Assembly: GCA_947631275.1 (NCBI GenBank)
Contig: CANRKR010000013.1
Coordinates: 1-42,323, forward strand
Source: an uncultured Akkermansia sp.
GTDB taxonomy: Bacteria > Verrucomicrobiota > Verrucomicrobiia > Verrucomicrobiales > Akkermansiaceae
DNA length: 42,323 bases
Direction of reading: 5' to 3'
The notes beneath the pieces are model-generated. The model was given only the letters and a program-made list of their open reading frames with translations. It was not told the DNA's origin and did no database searches. This document shows positions 1 through 8,880 of the stretch, in pieces. Position 1 is the first letter of the stretch. Every line of letters starts with the position of its first letter. Position numbers and translations under genes: made by a program.

Positions 1-28
1 CATATTTTGCTCTCCATACAGAAAGTAA

Positions 29-1318
<1,290 letters not shown>

Positions 1319-1347
1319 TTCGCCGCCGATTTTTTCGATTGAGTTTT

Positions 1348-1396
1348 TTACCCCGGAGAAGCAGAAAACTGCTCCTCCGGGGTAAGTGTGATTTTT
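1348..1396 (+). terminator. Rho-independent terminator of gap
   Basis: A 17-bp inverted repeat with one mismatch spans 1348-1364 and 1369-1385 around an AAAA loop. It starts 29 nt after the gap stop codon. A T5 run follows at 1392-1396, a few bases later than usual. The T run is on the plus-strand side only, so it serves gap and not the convergent mutL. The remaining sequence to 1606 shows nothing recognisable. Confidence 0.8.
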
Positions 1397-1606
1397 GGGC
1401 ACGAATTACGAAGCCGGATTCTGAAACATATCGGTGACCGGTTGGAAAGATTTTTTTAATGTGCAGTGGTGCAGTACCGGCTGAAGCCTCCACAAGCCTT
1501 TCTAACTAATCATCACGCACGGTTCTTCCCGCCGTTTTCGCTCTCACTCCACAATTTTGGGATCTCCGGGGCTCAACTGCTTCAGTACCTTTGCCCTTCG
1601 TACTTG

Positions 1607-3475
1607 TTACAGCGCTTGGAAGCGACGTTTTAACTCACTGATGGGTAATGGGATCATAGTAGGTTTTCCACTTGGTGTGCAGTAGGGGATATCGCAACGC
1701 AGGAGCTCACGCAGCAGGGGAACGGGGTTCTCCAACCACGCGGAAATGTTTTCGCGTCTGGCGCAGGCTGTAGCCATACGACCGGCAAAGAGTTCGAAAG
1801 GGTTGCGGGAGCGTTTCAAACGCACCTCCCCAGCACTGAAAGACCCGATCATATCAGCCACGAAGGAGTCGATTTCCCTGAGTTTCAGGAGGGAAGGGAT
1901 ACCCTCCACCCGCAGGGTCTTGGCTCCAAAAAGAGCTACGCGAAAGCCTGCCCGTGCAAAGAGGGGAAGCAGCTCTTTTACTACGGCAGCATCCCGGGCA
2001 TCCAGCTCCACAAAGGCTGGGGTGAGCAGCTGCTGGGTCATCACAGGACGCTTGTTTTGCTCCACGAGGCTCTCGAAAATAATGCGTTCGCGTGCAGATG
2101 TCACCGAGAGAACCACGAGACCTTCGGAGTTTTCAAAAACGGCGAAACGATCTGGCAAAATACCCCAAAAGTGGAAAGGAAAATTAGAAGAGTCCTCTTT
2201 CGCTGCAGAGTGTGGCGTACGCTGGCTTGGAGGAAGTTTCAGCTCCTGCTGCTCTGGCTCGATAACCAGTCTCAAGGGGGGGAGAAAGGCGTCTGGCGGA
2301 GGCTCCTGCTTCGGAGTTTCGGAGAGCCGATGCGAGGCGACAGGTGGCGCTTCAGAGTCGTGATGGGGAGCTGGCTCCACGTGCGGAACAGGTTGCTCCG
2401 GTGCCGGGGGCGCGGAGGGCGATGCATCCGACGCTGATGAATGTTCTGCTCGAGCGTGTTCGGCTAAGGTACTGGCGACCGAGTCAATTACTGCGGAAAT
2501 GACATCGGAAAGACGCCGGAAGCGTACCTCACGCTTCGCCGGATGGACATTGACATCCACGAGCGCCGGTTCAATATCCAGATACAGGAAAAAGCCGGGA
2601 TGCAGTCCGGTGGGGAACCCGCCAAAACCATCCCGAATGGCGCGTAGAATATTTTTATCCTCAATGGGACGCCCATTGAGAAAAATGTACTGAAGTCTCT
2701 TATTGCGACGTGCTTCGCTCAGCGGGAGAATATATCCTGTTACCTGAACGCCGTTTGCATGGTTGGGACGCAGGCGAAGGAGTTTTCCCGCGAGCTCCTG
2801 CCCGAAGAGTTCGGCGATGCGATGACGCAGGTTCGGCGTGGAGGCTACATCGAATACGACACCACCTTCTTGCACGAAGGCGAAGCGCATGTTTGGGAAG
2901 GCGAGCGCATGAAGGCGCACCTGGTGCTCGGCATGCGCTGCTTCGGTCTCGGCGCTTTTGAGAAATTGGCGGCGTGCCGGAGTGTTGTAGAAGAGTTCGC
3001 GCACCTCGATGTGTGTGCCTGGTGAGCATCCCGCTGTGCGCAGTTCTTCTTCTTCTCCACCGTGAAAGATGATACAGGAGCCTTCGATATCCCGCGCTCG
3101 CCGGGTGGAGATCGTCATGTGCGATACGGAAGCGATACTTGGGATAGCCTCCCCGCGGAATCCCATGCTGCGTCGCTCATAGAGATCCTCAAATTTTTCA
3201 ATCTTGCTGGTGGCGTGGTTTTTCGCGCAGAGGGCAAGGTCGGCACGGCTCATGCCGGTGCCGTCATCGTCCACTTTGATGAGAGCCACCCCACCGCGGA
3301 TGATCTCAACCCGCACGGAGTGGGCTCCGGCATCGATGCTGTTTTCGATGAGTTCCTTGATGACGGAAGCCGGCCGCTCCACCACTTCCCCGGCCGCCAC
3401 ACGACTCGCCAACGTATCATCCATCAGATGAATAGTTGGCTTTTCAACAGCGGCTTCTGGTAAAGTATCGGTCAC
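1607..3475 (-). CDS. mutL: DNA mismatch repair protein MutL
   Basis: GHKL-type ATPase that couples mismatch recognition by MutS to downstream repair. The 622-residue product has the N-terminal ATPase motifs: ELIENSIDAGA at 41-51 with catalytic Glu41, DDGTGMS at 70-76, and GFRGEA at 105-110. A proline-rich linker runs from about 345 to 425, then a C-terminal dimerisation domain. The C-terminal site aligning with the endonuclease motif DQHA(x)2E(x)4E reads SVTSARERIIFE (457-468), so its Asp and His ligands are missing. The usual CPHGRP motif is CTPSGKP (599-605). The start codon is GTG, overlapping the glgB stop by 4 nt, so mutL is probably translated from the glgB transcript by coupling. Confidence 0.95.
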   Translation of the reverse strand: MTDTLPEAAVEKPTIHLMDDTLASRVAAGEVVERPASVIKELIENSIDAGAHSVRVEIIRGGVALIKVDDDGTGMSRADLALCAKNHATSKIEKFEDLYERRSMGFRGEAIPSIASVSHMTISTRRARDIEGSCIIFHGGEEEELRTAGCSPGTHIEVRELFYNTPARRQFLKSAETEAAHAEHQVRLHALAFPNMRFAFVQEGGVVFDVASTPNLRHRIAELFGQELAGKLLRLRPNHANGVQVTGYILPLSEARRNKRLQYIFLNGRPIEDKNILRAIRDGFGGFPTGLHPGFFLYLDIEPALVDVNVHPAKREVRFRRLSDVISAVIDSVASTLAEHARAEHSSASDASPSAPPAPEQPVPHVEPAPHHDSEAPPVASHRLSETPKQEPPPDAFLPPLRLVIEPEQQELKLPPSQRTPHSAAKEDSSNFPFHFWGILPDRFAVFENSEGLVVLSVTSARERIIFESLVEQNKRPVMTQQLLTPAFVELDARDAAVVKELLPLFARAGFRVALFGAKTLRVEGIPSLLKLREIDSFVADMIGSFSAGEVRLKRSRNPFELFAGRMATACARRENISAWLENPVPLLRELLRCDIPYCTPSGKPTMIPLPISELKRRFQAL

Positions 3476-5472
3476 AATTTTTTCAACACTGTTGCGGTTC
3501 TCGGCAGCAGGTAGAGGGAAATGGAGCCGTCGGCAAGCGTCTCATGTCGTACGGCGGGATCCTGCCTGCCCAGACCTCCGAAGGACGTGGCGTCCGAATC
3601 CAACGCTACCTCCCAGGAGCCCGGCGATGGAGCCGGGAGGTGGTAGTTCGGTAGCGCGTTTTCCCCACCCCAGTGGAAGATGAAGATGAGTCCTGCGCGC
3701 TCAAAGGCCATGGCGTGGTTTTTCTCATCCATGTTCAGCGGGCGCGCCGGCGGCGAGCCCGGAAGGTCGTATTCCTTTGCCAGCCGGAGCATGGCAGCGT
3801 CAAAGGCGTTGAGGAAGCGGTAGCGCAGCTGATCATTATCCACCAAGCTCCACTGACGGCGGCAATACAGGTAGGAATTGCCGTTGCCCTCGCGGGGGAA
3901 GTCAATCCACTCCGGGTGCCCGAATTCATTGCCCATGAAGTTCAACCAGCCTTCGCCGCCGGCGGCGAGCGTGATGAGCCTGATCATCTTGTGCAACGCC
4001 ATGCCGCGCTCAATGGTCAAACTCTCCATCCCGCACGCCATGTGCGTGTACATCTCTGCATCCATCAGACGAAATGCGATGGTCTTGTCTCCCACAAGCG
4101 CCTGGTCGTGACTTTCGGCATAGGCGATGTTTGGTTCTCCGTAGCGCCTGTTGGTAAGGGTGTACCACATGTCACCCATGCTCCACTCCTCGTCCTTTTT
4201 TTCTTTGATAAGCTTGATCCAATAGTCTGGCAACCCCATGGCCAGCCGGTGCGAGAAGCCAAGTCCCCCTTCATCCACCGGGCGACACATGCCCGGCATG
4301 CCGCTCATATCCTCTGCCACCACGATGGCCCCCGGGCGGATCATCTGCACCAGCGTCGTGGCGAGTTGCAGGTAGGTGACGGCGTCCACATTCACGCGAT
4401 CGTTGTAGTAGCAGCTGAGATCGGTGAAGGGTTCATGACCGTGGTGCAGGTAGAGCATGCTGGTGACGCCGTCGAAGCGCAGACCGTCAAAGCGGTATTC
4501 CTCCAACCACCAGCGGAGGTTGGAGAGAAGGAACTCCTGCACTTCCGGCTTGCCGTAGTCGAACAGGCAGCTGTCCCAGTCCGGGTGCCGGCTGTCCCGC
4601 TCCCCGGCGTGGAAGTATTGCCCGCCTGATCCATCAAAGTCATTCAGTCCCTCCGCCGTGTTTTTCACCGCGTGGGAATGCACGACATCCAGCAGCACTG
4701 CCAGTCCCGCTCCATGTGCGGCGTCGATGAGCTTCTTGAGATCCTCGGGTGTGCCGAAACGGTTGCACGGTGCGAAGAACGAAGAGACATGGTACCCAAA
4801 GGAGCCGTAGTACGGGTGCTCCTGGATCGCCATAAGCTGCACGGCATTGTACCCAAGCTTGACAATGCGCGGCAGCACATGCTCGGCAAACTCGGCATAG
4901 GAGTGGATACGCTGCTCTTCCCCGGCCATGCCCACGTGTGCTTCGTAGATCAGCGGGTTCTTAATGTGCGCCGGACTCCAGCGTGTGTTTCTCCAGCGGT
5001 AGGGTTTTTCCGGTTCCCAGATGAGGCCGCAGTAGTCAAAATTCTCCGGATTCTGCTCCGTATAGCGAATCCACGCCGGTATGCGGTCGCGCCCCTGTCC
5101 ATCCGCCCCGACCACGTGGACCTTCACGCGCATGCCGTGCCGCAGGGCATCCGCCGGCAGGCGTATTTCCCAGTTGCCGGCTTCATCCGGGGTCATGGGG
5201 TGTGCTGTCCTGTCCCAGCCATTCAGATCGCCGACGAGGAAGAGACCCCGGGCGCCCGGCGCCCACTCGCGGTAAATCCACTCCCGCGTCTTGCGGTCGC
5301 GGTTGAACCCCATCCGCGCGTACCCTCGCGCCGCCTCCATCAGGCTGCCGTATTTTTTGCGCAGCGCCTCCACCCGACCGTCGTACAACCGCAGTCGAGC
5401 GCGAATCTCCTGCATGTAGGGCGCTAGCCAGCTATCCGCCAGCACGAGCCCCGGTATGGGTGGTCTTCTCAT
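3472..5472 (-). CDS. glgB: 1,4-alpha-glucan branching enzyme, eukaryotic-type (GH13_8)
   Basis: Cuts alpha-1,4 glucan chains and rejoins them by alpha-1,6 bonds, making branched glycogen. The 666-residue product has a CBM48 region at about 65-125 (REWAPGARGLFLVGDLNGW) and then a GH13 barrel. Catalytic residues are visible: nucleophile Asp334 in DGLRFDGV, acid/base Glu387 in VVAEDMSG, and Asp456 in ESHDQ. The DVVHSH motif is at 262-267. The sequence (YEAHVGMAGEE, FMGNEFGHPEWIDFPREGN) resembles the animal/plant GBE1 group more than E. coli GlgB. A promoter sits 8 nt upstream of the ATG, so the transcript is nearly leaderless. No other glycogen gene is in the window; mutL follows with a 4-nt overlap. 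Confidence 0.95.
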   Translation of the reverse strand: MRRPPIPGLVLADSWLAPYMQEIRARLRLYDGRVEALRKKYGSLMEAARGYARMGFNRDRKTREWIYREWAPGARGLFLVGDLNGWDRTAHPMTPDEAGNWEIRLPADALRHGMRVKVHVVGADGQGRDRIPAWIRYTEQNPENFDYCGLIWEPEKPYRWRNTRWSPAHIKNPLIYEAHVGMAGEEQRIHSYAEFAEHVLPRIVKLGYNAVQLMAIQEHPYYGSFGYHVSSFFAPCNRFGTPEDLKKLIDAAHGAGLAVLLDVVHSHAVKNTAEGLNDFDGSGGQYFHAGERDSRHPDWDSCLFDYGKPEVQEFLLSNLRWWLEEYRFDGLRFDGVTSMLYLHHGHEPFTDLSCYYNDRVNVDAVTYLQLATTLVQMIRPGAIVVAEDMSGMPGMCRPVDEGGLGFSHRLAMGLPDYWIKLIKEKKDEEWSMGDMWYTLTNRRYGEPNIAYAESHDQALVGDKTIAFRLMDAEMYTHMACGMESLTIERGMALHKMIRLITLAAGGEGWLNFMGNEFGHPEWIDFPREGNGNSYLYCRRQWSLVDNDQLRYRFLNAFDAAMLRLAKEYDLPGSPPARPLNMDEKNHAMAFERAGLIFIFHWGGENALPNYHLPAPSPGSWEVALDSDATSFGGLGRQDPAVRHETLADGSISLYLLPRTATVLKKL

Positions 5473-5480
5473 CTCCTGCT

Positions 5481-5509
5481 ATTGTACACAAGCGGCCGGC
5501 TCCAGGCAA
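5481..5509 (-). promoter_or_regulatory. Promoter of glgB-mutL, near-leaderless
   Basis: On the minus strand, TTGCCT (5504-5509) and TACAAT (5481-5486) are 17 bp apart. Only 8 nt separate the -10 from ATG 5472, so transcription should begin within about 2 nt of the start codon. An AGGAG directly touches the ATG, too close to act as a normal ribosome-binding site. Confidence 0.65.
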
Positions 5510-5549
5510 TCTATTTTCGCTCCGTGATTTTGGTGCGTCCTGAAAGGAA

Positions 5550-5562
5550 CCCGGAGTCCGGG
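5550..5562 (-). terminator. Weak hairpin downstream of the Fe-S protein gene
   Basis: CCCGGAGTCCGGG forms a 6-bp stem about 40 nt beyond the stop of the minus-strand Fe-S gene and just before the glgB promoter. It is followed on the minus strand by a mixed TTCCTTTC tract rather than a clean T run. Its position fits a terminator, but its form is weak. Confidence 0.25.
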
Positions 5563-5600
5563 ATGAGGAAAGCCCCCGGGAAGGGGGGGAAAAAAGAGGA

Positions 5601-7367
5601 TCAGAAAGGAAACTCCTCGGCGCTTACCGGGTTTTCGGCGGGCTTTTCCCGCACGACTTCAGCGAGGAGATGACGATGCCTCCCGGTGACCTGCATCGCC
5701 CGCTCCGGGCGCACCGGGCAGGCGTATGTGCAGGCGCCGCATCCGATACAGAGCTCCGGCTTAAGTACCGGGATGAGCAGGCGCTGTGACGTCATAGCGC
5801 CGGATGGGCAAACGCGCGAGCATTTGCCACAGGCAATGCACTTTGTGCGGTCGATCTGCGCGTGCATGCCATGCTGCTCGTCGCCGACGAGCGAAATCGC
5901 TTTCTGTGGGCAGGTTTCTACGCAGGCGTTGCAGGCGAGGCAGAGAGAGGCATTGCAGGAGGGGAATAGACCTTCCTCGGTGGAGAGAGCTTTGGTGGGG
6001 CAATGTTCGGTGCACGCGCCGCATTCTGTGTAGTGCTGCTGCACGATGCAGCGTTCGCGGTGGAATTCGGCCAGGGCGATTTGAGTGCGTTGTTTTTCTG
6101 CCAGATCCAGCGGCATGATGGCCCCATCCGGGCAGACGCGTCCGCAGATGTTGCAATCAAAATTGCAAAAACCCACGGTGAAATCCAGTCGGGGCTTCAA
6201 CATTCCGCTCAGACCGTACTGCCAGGAAGAGGGTTGGAGAACCTGCGTAGGGCAGGCGGTGATACAGAGCCCGCACGCCGTGCAGGTATCCAGAAAACGC
6301 GGCACGCTCCGGCTGCCCGGCGGGGTGACGGCGGAATCTTGGTTATCTCCCGGCTCCCCGGGTTTGCCGGGAGGGATCTCCTGCTCGCGGCAGCCTGACG
6401 CCGCCAGAGCGGAAGCGCTGCAAGCCAGCAGACCGAGAAAGGCCCGGCGTGAGGCAGACGGCGGCGCTTGTTGCGCATTTTTCCCAACCTTGTTTTCCGG
6501 ATCATGCCGACGGCGGAAGGGGAAAGTGAATTTTGGACGCAGGCCGTGCTCACATGCCGACACGCAATCGTAGCAATTGATGCAGCGGGTGGTGTCCACC
6601 CGGTAATTCCTTAAATCAATGCACTGGGCTTTGCAGGCGCGCACGCAGTTTGCGCAGTGCACGCAGGCGGAGGGATTCATCCCCAGACGAAAGAGCGGAG
6701 CCCGCGAAAGCAGCGCCAGAAAAGCTCCAACCGGGCAAATTGTGTTGCAATAAATGCGCCCGCGCCACCACGCAAGCGCCAACGGCACCAGCGCGACGCC
6801 GACCACTGCCGGAAGCAGCCAGCCGTAACGCCCCCAGGAGGTAGGCGTTTCCACCGCCCCGGCAGCGAGGTTTTTGGCAGTCGCGGCGAGAGGATTCGTC
6901 ATCCCGGCCATGAGACGCGCGCAGATGCTGTAGGGATCCAACCATGCCACGAGGGCTGTGCCGCAGAGGAAAAATGAGAGAATCACGATACTGAGCATCG
7001 TGTAGCGCAGCCAGGGAAGGGGCTGCGCAAAACGCAGGGTTGCCCCGCTTCTCTTCCTGCCGTGTAACTTGTCGAAGCCACGGCGCAGGCGGATGACGAC
7101 GTCCTGCAGAATTCCCAGCGGGCAGATGAACGAACAGTACACGCGCCCGAACAGCAGCGTGAGCGTCAGAAGAACCACCACAACCACCACTGAGCCGACA
7201 ACTCCGCGACACGAGCCGAGCAGGGCGGGCACGAACTGCAGGCGCTCCACAAGGTGTTCCCAGGCGGCAGGTTCGAGGTTTCTCAGGTTGATAAACCCGA
7301 ACACGAAGAGCGACGTCACGACACCTGCTGCGACAATGCGTGCTGCGCGCCACATAGACGACTTCAA
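5601..7367 (-). CDS. Membrane polyferredoxin with internal Tat motif (NapH/NapG-like fusion)
   Basis: Predicted membrane electron-transfer protein of 588 residues; substrate unknown. The N-terminal half resembles NapH: several membrane segments (about 10-28, 55-74, 122-141, 181-200), two CxxxCP motifs (YCSFICP 77-83, YCNTICP 206-212) and two 4Fe-4S motifs at 235-272. A twin-arginine stretch, SRRAFLGLLA (306-315), follows, with a hydrophobic run ending in SGC at 324-326. The C-terminal half then holds about six more Cys groups of 4Fe-4S type (362-372, 401-412, 440-456, 471-486, 510-520, 540-550). This arrangement suggests that the C-terminal part is exported by Tat, giving a NapH-NapG-like fusion that could draw electrons from the quinol pool. 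It overlaps the upstream DUF362 gene by 4 nt (ATGA). Electron direction and partner are not shown by the sequence. Confidence 0.85.
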   Translation of the reverse strand: MKSSMWRAARIVAAGVVTSLFVFGFINLRNLEPAAWEHLVERLQFVPALLGSCRGVVGSVVVVVVLLTLTLLFGRVYCSFICPLGILQDVVIRLRRGFDKLHGRKRSGATLRFAQPLPWLRYTMLSIVILSFFLCGTALVAWLDPYSICARLMAGMTNPLAATAKNLAAGAVETPTSWGRYGWLLPAVVGVALVPLALAWWRGRIYCNTICPVGAFLALLSRAPLFRLGMNPSACVHCANCVRACKAQCIDLRNYRVDTTRCINCYDCVSACEHGLRPKFTFPFRRRHDPENKVGKNAQQAPPSASRRAFLGLLACSASALAASGCREQEIPPGKPGEPGDNQDSAVTPPGSRSVPRFLDTCTACGLCITACPTQVLQPSSWQYGLSGMLKPRLDFTVGFCNFDCNICGRVCPDGAIMPLDLAEKQRTQIALAEFHRERCIVQQHYTECGACTEHCPTKALSTEEGLFPSCNASLCLACNACVETCPQKAISLVGDEQHGMHAQIDRTKCIACGKCSRVCPSGAMTSQRLLIPVLKPELCIGCGACTYACPVRPERAMQVTGRHRHLLAEVVREKPAENPVSAEEFPF

Positions 7368-8293
7368 GCGAGAGTGATGCGGCGAATCGCCACCTTGCTG
7401 AGATCCTTTTCTCCCAGACCCATTTCAGCGGCCAGGTCGATATGCCGGACGTCTCCATCCGCATTGCCCAGCAGCTTGGACGCCGCGGCGTCAATCGCCA
7501 CGATGTCTGTGCCGGCCAGCAGAGAATGCGTGGCAATCAGGTCGTTTTCATCTTTCCCCTTGGGACCGTTGCGCAGCATGGGCGCGAAGGCATCCAGCAC
7601 ATTGAGATCTGGCTTGCGGAGCAGCACGGCATCCGCGATGCACTGGTGCAGATCGTGGCTGTGAAAGAAGCCTCGGTCCCACACCAGACCCATGGCATTT
7701 TTCATGCAGGCTGTCATGCGGGCTCCGCTGTGGTGCTTGAGCACCGGCATGTTGATGAAGACGTCCGAATCCAGAATAGCAGTGTGCACTTTGGCTTTTT
7801 TGAGATTGCGGGCAGAGGGACTCTCGTGGTCGCGGTACACGCTTTCATCCGCTGCGCTGAGCATCTTCCCGCCGTTTTTCTCCACGGCTTCCTGAATGCC
7901 GCTGTTGCGGTAGGAACGCTGCCAGTTATCGCAGGTGTGGTCGAAAACAACCACCTCTGACGCGCCGGCGTCTTTGCAGAGCTTCACCATATGACCCACC
8001 AGGGAGGGATGCGTGTTTGCGCTCATCTCCGGCGTCTTATCCCAGCCGCAATTTGGTTTGATGACGACACTCTGTCCCGGCTTGACGAAGGCGTTGATGC
8101 CGCCCAGAGCTGCCAGAGCCGCATCCAGCATAGCCACGCGATCCCCGCCGCGCACGGCAACCAGGGACGGCTTCCCACCGGCGGTGGCAGCAGGTTCCTC
8201 AGCGGAAGCCGCCGGGAAAAGCCCGCTGAGCGTATCCAGCGAGAAAGCTGCGCCAACGCCGAACCCGAGTTTGATAAAATCTCTGCGTTTCAT
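7364..8293 (-). CDS. Tat-exported DUF362 domain protein
   Basis: DUF362 is a family of unknown function often found with Fe-S proteins. The 309-residue product starts MKRRDFIKLGFGVGAAF, a Tat signal with twin Arg at 3-4 and a likely cut near AASA. It therefore probably folds with a cofactor in the cytoplasm before export. The mature part contains VVIKPNCGWDK and FINMPVLKHHSGARMTACMKN, typical DUF362 blocks. It lacks the ferredoxin tail found in some relatives; its partner gene downstream supplies the clusters. The frame opens at 8332, but ATG 8293 gives the signal peptide directly and follows GGAGGG and a promoter at 8304-8332. The 4-nt overlap with the polyferredoxin gene implies one operon and probably one complex. 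Confidence 0.88.
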   Translation of the reverse strand: MKRRDFIKLGFGVGAAFSLDTLSGLFPAASAEEPAATAGGKPSLVAVRGGDRVAMLDAALAALGGINAFVKPGQSVVIKPNCGWDKTPEMSANTHPSLVGHMVKLCKDAGASEVVVFDHTCDNWQRSYRNSGIQEAVEKNGGKMLSAADESVYRDHESPSARNLKKAKVHTAILDSDVFINMPVLKHHSGARMTACMKNAMGLVWDRGFFHSHDLHQCIADAVLLRKPDLNVLDAFAPMLRNGPKGKDENDLIATHSLLAGTDIVAIDAAASKLLGNADGDVRHIDLAAEMGLGEKDLSKVAIRRITLA

Positions 8294-8303
8294 GTGTCCC
8301 TCC

Positions 8304-8332
8304 AAGATATCGTTTTTTTCTCCCCGGGTCAA
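8304..8332 (-). promoter_or_regulatory. Promoter of the DUF362 / polyferredoxin operon
   Basis: On the minus strand, TTGACC (8327-8332) and TATCTT (8304-8309) have a 17-bp spacer. Ten nt lie between the -10 and ATG 8293, so the leader would be only about 4 nt and the GGAGGG at about 8298-8303 would be mostly untranscribed. Confidence 0.55.
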
Positions 8333-8334
8333 GC

Positions 8335-8475
8335 TGTAAAAAACGCCCGCAGGATTTCTCCTGCGGGCGTTCCAACTTACTACCTATGAAACACGGACTC
8401 CCTTTTGTACAGCACGCGACGCTCTCTCCTTCGCCACGTACGGGATTGATCCGATGTAGGAGAGACACTCCCCGC
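8335..8475 (-). ncRNA. Candidate small RNA ending at the orphan terminator
   Basis: Just upstream of the orphan terminator on the minus strand, an 8-bp inverted repeat (8423-8430 with 8458-8465) encloses 27 nt that contain a smaller GGAT/ATCC hairpin. With the terminator this gives a folded RNA of roughly 130 nt. I recognised no known family (no tRNA arms and no SRP, 6S or tmRNA hallmarks) and no convincing promoter, so the 5' end is a guess. The rest of the gap (8476-8839) shows only a short CGTTCC/GGAACG hairpin at 8761-8775. Confidence 0.3.
8338..8371 (-). terminator. Orphan Rho-independent terminator, minus strand
   Basis: A perfect 13-bp GC-rich stem (8342-8354 with 8359-8371) has a 4-nt loop and is followed on the minus strand by six T residues (A6 at 8338-8343 on plus). 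It is an ideal terminator for minus-strand transcription arriving from the right. No protein gene lies there, and the DUF362 promoter begins just downstream of it. Confidence 0.8.
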
Positions 8476-8839
8476 GAATCTTTCGTTCAATTTTTTTCGG
8501 AATTCATCGAATGATCCTTAGCTGTAAAATGTTGCGTTTGTCCAAGTACGAAACCAAAAGAAGGACGGCGCACGAAGTATTGAGCTGGCGGGTCGGAGGC
8601 CCGGGAATTGTGAAGCGAAAGCTGAGGTGATGGGGCCATATCATATGTGGTGATTAGCTGGAGAGCTCGATGGTTACGCAGAGCCGTACCTTTGGCCTGG
8701 CTCCTCACAAAGCCTCTCTAACCACCCCTCCGCTACGCTCTAAAAATTCGGTTATGGTATCGTTCCGTAGGAACGAACGTAGTGTGCTAACTATCAACTT
8801 CGTGCTTTGTCCTTCCCTCTGATGCGTTTGCCCCGCTGA

Positions 8840-8868
8840 TTGACATGGGAGCAGTTGGGTGGTATAAA
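8840..8868 (+). promoter_or_regulatory. Strong promoter of nrnA-truB-ribF
   Basis: Consensus TTGACA (8840-8845), a 17-bp spacer and TATAAA (8863-8868). The predicted start of transcription is about 8875, only 5-6 nt before ATG 8881. It also rules out the alternative in-frame ATG at 8845, which overlaps the -35 element. Confidence 0.8.
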
Positions 8869-8880
8869 AGCGCCGGAGCT

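Noticed and set aside
3673..4629. 318-codon plus-strand frame opposite glgB
   Set aside because: Fully inside glgB on the other strand; its His- and Val-rich composition is typical of a shadow frame in GC-rich DNA.
6616..7536. 306-codon minus-strand frame overlapping the DUF362 and polyferredoxin genes
   Set aside because: It is an out-of-frame overlap of two well-supported genes.
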